DNA of 7,394 bases, from positions 1 through 7,394 of the forward strand of contig CANJZR010000188.1 in NCBI GenBank assembly GCA_947479075.1, written 5' to 3'. The first letter of the stretch is position 1. Each line of letters opens with the position of its first letter. The notes beneath the pieces are model-generated. The model was not told where the DNA came from. It saw nothing but the letters and a program-made list of their open reading frames with translations, and did not search any database. The stretch comes from Planctomycetaceae bacterium (lineage in GTDB: Bacteria; Planctomycetota; Planctomycetia; Planctomycetales; Planctomycetaceae). Positions 5,606 through 7,394 of the stretch are shown in pieces. The position numbers were made by a program, and so were the translations under genes.

Positions 5606-5653
5606 GGCATCTTGGTGCTTTGTTTTCTTGTTCTGTCTTAATTGAACTTCCCC

Positions 5654-6580
5654 ATGATCGAACTCACCAACGTCACCAAGCTCTACGGAAAGGTCATCGG
5701 CGTGAACGATTTCACGCTGAGCCTGGGGGTGGGTGCGTATGGTTTGCTGGGACCGAACGGATCGGGAAAGTCGACGCTGCTCAATCTCATCACCGGCCAG
5801 CTCAGGCCCACGCAGGGCACGGTGCGGGTGTTGGGGGAGTCTCCGTGTAACAATGCGAACCTCTACCGCCGACTCGGCTACTGCCCGGGGGGCGAGGGGC
5901 TCTATGCCGATGTCTCCGCTCTGGAGTGGGTGAAGTACCTGCAACAGCTGCAGGGCATGACCGCGGCCCAGGCCGATGCGGCTTCAAAGACAGCCTTGGA
6001 CCTGGTCGGGATGTCAGGGGCGATGTACCGCCCGATCTCGACGTACTCGCGTGGCATGCGTCAACGGACCAAGCTCGCCCAGGCGATCGCACATGACCCC
6101 GACTTCCTCATCCTCGATGAACCCTTCAACGGACTCGACCCGGTTGGGCGCCATGAACTGACACAAGTGCTGCTCGACTGGATCGGCATGGGAAAGAGTC
6201 TGCTCTTCGCGAGTCATCTGCTGCACGAGATCGAGTCAATCACCGAGTCATTCCTGTTGATCAGCGGCGGACGGCTGCTGGCATCGGGGACGGCACAGGA
6301 AGTCCATGCGATGATGCAGGGACTGCCGAATGAGATCACGTTGCGGTGTTCCGATCCCCATCGGCTGGGGGCACTGCTGATGCAGGAACGGGTGGCCGAT
6401 TCCGTGCGAGTCGTTGACGGGCTGCTGACCGTGGCCACTCCGAATCCTTCACGAGTCTTCGAACCGCTGCCTCGCTGGCTCGCTCAAACCGGGCTTCAGG
6501 TCACAGAGATGCATTCTGCCGACGAATCGCTGCAGGCTCTGTTCAACTCGCTCATGAAAATGCATCGGGGAGAGTTGTAA
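5654..6580 (+). CDS. ABC exporter ATP-binding protein 2 (ABC-2 type)
   Basis: This 308-residue ATPase is a paralogue of ATPase 1. It shows Walker A GPNGSGKST (33-41), signature region YSRGMRQR (131-138), Walker B FLILDEP (151-157) with NGLDPV, and the switch His in ASHLLHE (H188). At the Q-loop it reads YCPGGEGLY, so the usual Gln or Glu after the Pro is Gly. This may slightly alter coupling to the permease but does not suggest an inactive enzyme. A C-terminal accessory region (about 225-308) follows the core. The ATG at 5654 gives the family-typical start MIELTNVTKLYG; an in-frame TTG at 5642 is less likely. As with ATPase 1, there is no evident ribosome binding site. The 48-base gap upstream is rich in T. 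The stop codon overlaps the next start (TAATG). Confidence 0.9.
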   Translation: MIELTNVTKLYGKVIGVNDFTLSLGVGAYGLLGPNGSGKSTLLNLITGQLRPTQGTVRVLGESPCNNANLYRRLGYCPGGEGLYADVSALEWVKYLQQLQGMTAAQADAASKTALDLVGMSGAMYRPISTYSRGMRQRTKLAQAIAHDPDFLILDEPFNGLDPVGRHELTQVLLDWIGMGKSLLFASHLLHEIESITESFLLISGGRLLASGTAQEVHAMMQGLPNEITLRCSDPHRLGALLMQERVADSVRVVDGLLTVATPNPSRVFEPLPRWLAQTGLQVTEMHSADESLQALFNSLMKMHRGEL

Positions 6581-7353
6581 TGGGCAATGTCGGAGCAGTC
6601 TTTCGATTTGAGTGGAAGCGGGCCTGGACCTCCGCGCGGTTGATGGGGTGGGGACTGCTGGTACTCTTTCCCGCATTTATCGTCGCTCTGATCCGGTTTA
6701 CCGCCGAACGGCCACCTCGCGAGATCTGGCTCGGGTTTCTCTTCGCGTTGTTTCCCATGTTGGTTTCACTGCTCGGAGCCTTGCTCACGACGACGACAGC
6801 TGTGTCAGCAGAGCTCGAACGTCGCAGCTGGGTGTATCTGGCTGTACGACCACACGGCACGACCGCTGTGTTGCTCGGGAAGTTCCTGGCTGCGGTAAGT
6901 ATGGTGATCCCGGTGGCCCTGCTGGGACTGACGCTGGCTGTGCCGCTGACCGGAATGAGCGACATGCTGCAGACCTGGTGGTCATTCGCCGGGTTGATCG
7001 TGTTGTCGTGCCCCGCCTATGCCGCGATCTTCATGCTGCTGGGAGTGATCAACCCACGCCGGGCCGTCCTGCTGGCGGTGGCTTACTCGCTGATCTTTGA
7101 GCTGATCATCAGCTTCGTACCTGCAGTGATTAACAAGTTGACCGTGCAGTACCGACTGCGGGCATTGCTGGTTCACTGGTGCGATATGGATATCCCCCCC
7201 GAGGCCAGTTCCAGCGTGCTCGCTCTCGTCGGCGACTCCCCGCCGAGTGTGCATGTGCTCGTACTGCTCGCCTTGCCGCCGCTGCTACTCGCGGGGGCTG
7301 TGGCATTGCTCCGCTGGAGCGAGTTCACCTCAGCCGCCGAATCAGATGTGTAA
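6580..7353 (+). CDS. ABC-2 type permease 2
   Basis: This 257-residue membrane protein has about six hydrophobic segments, at roughly 22-41, 51-74, 99-120, 135-156, 163-183 and 223-243. SAELERRSWVYLAVRPHGTT (76-95) is the ABC-2-type cytosolic coupling stretch, equivalent to the one in permease 1. It is about 110 residues shorter than permease 1: it lacks the long N-terminal extension and has almost no loop between the first two segments. A soluble stretch of about 40 residues (184-222) comes before the last segment. The start overlaps the ATPase 2 stop as TAATG, with GGGGAGAG at 6567-6574 as ribosome binding site, so the two are translationally coupled. It is probably the partner of ATPase 2, either alone or with permease 1. 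Substrate unknown. Confidence 0.87.
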   Translation: MGNVGAVFRFEWKRAWTSARLMGWGLLVLFPAFIVALIRFTAERPPREIWLGFLFALFPMLVSLLGALLTTTTAVSAELERRSWVYLAVRPHGTTAVLLGKFLAAVSMVIPVALLGLTLAVPLTGMSDMLQTWWSFAGLIVLSCPAYAAIFMLLGVINPRRAVLLAVAYSLIFELIISFVPAVINKLTVQYRLRALLVHWCDMDIPPEASSSVLALVGDSPPSVHVLVLLALPPLLLAGAVALLRWSEFTSAAESDV

Positions 7354-7354
7354 T

Positions 7355-7391
7355 AAAAAAGCTGCTCGGTTCACTCTTCAAACCGAGCAGC
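7355..7391 (-). terminator. Intrinsic terminator hairpin, best read on the minus strand
   Basis: GCTGCTCGGTT (7361-7371) pairs perfectly with AACCGAGCAGC (7381-7391) around a 9-base loop. On the minus strand the stem is followed directly by six T residues (plus-strand A run 7355-7360), a classic intrinsic terminator for a convergent gene to the right of the window. For the plus-strand ABC cluster it starts only two bases after the permease 2 stop codon. A plus-strand T-tract, if any, lies beyond the window, so bidirectional use cannot be judged. Confidence 0.8.
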
Positions 7392-7394
7392 ACT

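Noticed and set aside
4927..5850. Plus-strand open frame of 307 codons spanning permease 1 and the start of ATPase 2
   Set aside because: It runs out of frame across two genes with clear family motifs, and its translation is rich in Arg, Gly, Ala and His with no domain; it is a shadow frame.
1..7394. Mobile elements, CRISPR arrays, toxin-antitoxin or defence genes
   Set aside because: I found no transposase, integrase, spaced direct repeats or recognisable defence domains on either strand.

Overview
The window looks like chromosomal DNA from a GC-rich bacterium, most plausibly a planctomycete. This is an inference from gene style: a short secreted Cys-rich protein of unknown function, a GlmU-type nucleotidyltransferase without its acetyltransferase half, and tandem ABC-2 exporter genes. 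There is no rRNA marker to settle it. I see no phage, transposon, CRISPR or plasmid genes, and most of the content is housekeeping.

Layout. Positions 1-584 (minus) hold the first 194 codons of the disaggregase gene clpB, cut by the window edge. Positions 585-1058 are a 474-base intergenic region. On the minus strand it carries a well-formed -24/-12 (sigma-54 type) promoter aimed at clpB. It also holds a perfect palindrome in the position of an activator site and, on the plus strand, a hairpin-rich leader. That leader precedes a small secreted Cys-rich protein gene (1059-1502), which ends at a strong intrinsic terminator (1532-1562). Convergent to it on the minus strand are a single-domain GlmU-like uridylyltransferase (1639-2376) and, upstream of that, a TerC-family membrane protein with a His-containing inserted loop (2469-3356).

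A divergent intergenic region with several inverted repeats (3357-3582) separates terC from a plus-strand cluster of four genes (3583-7353): ABC ATPase 1, ABC-2 permease 1, ABC ATPase 2, ABC-2 permease 2. Each permease start overlaps the end of its ATPase, so the cluster encodes two ABC-2 exporters or one mixed complex; the substrate cannot be read from the sequence. The window ends in an 11-bp hairpin whose complete T-tract lies on the minus strand, so it probably terminates a convergent gene beyond the right edge.

The points most worth a second look are the sigma-54-like clpB promoter with its upstream palindrome, the structured leader of the Cys-rich protein gene, the stand-alone GlmU uridylyltransferase, the TerC loop and the palindrome before the ABC cluster. 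I do not see a clearly new defence or mobile system here.
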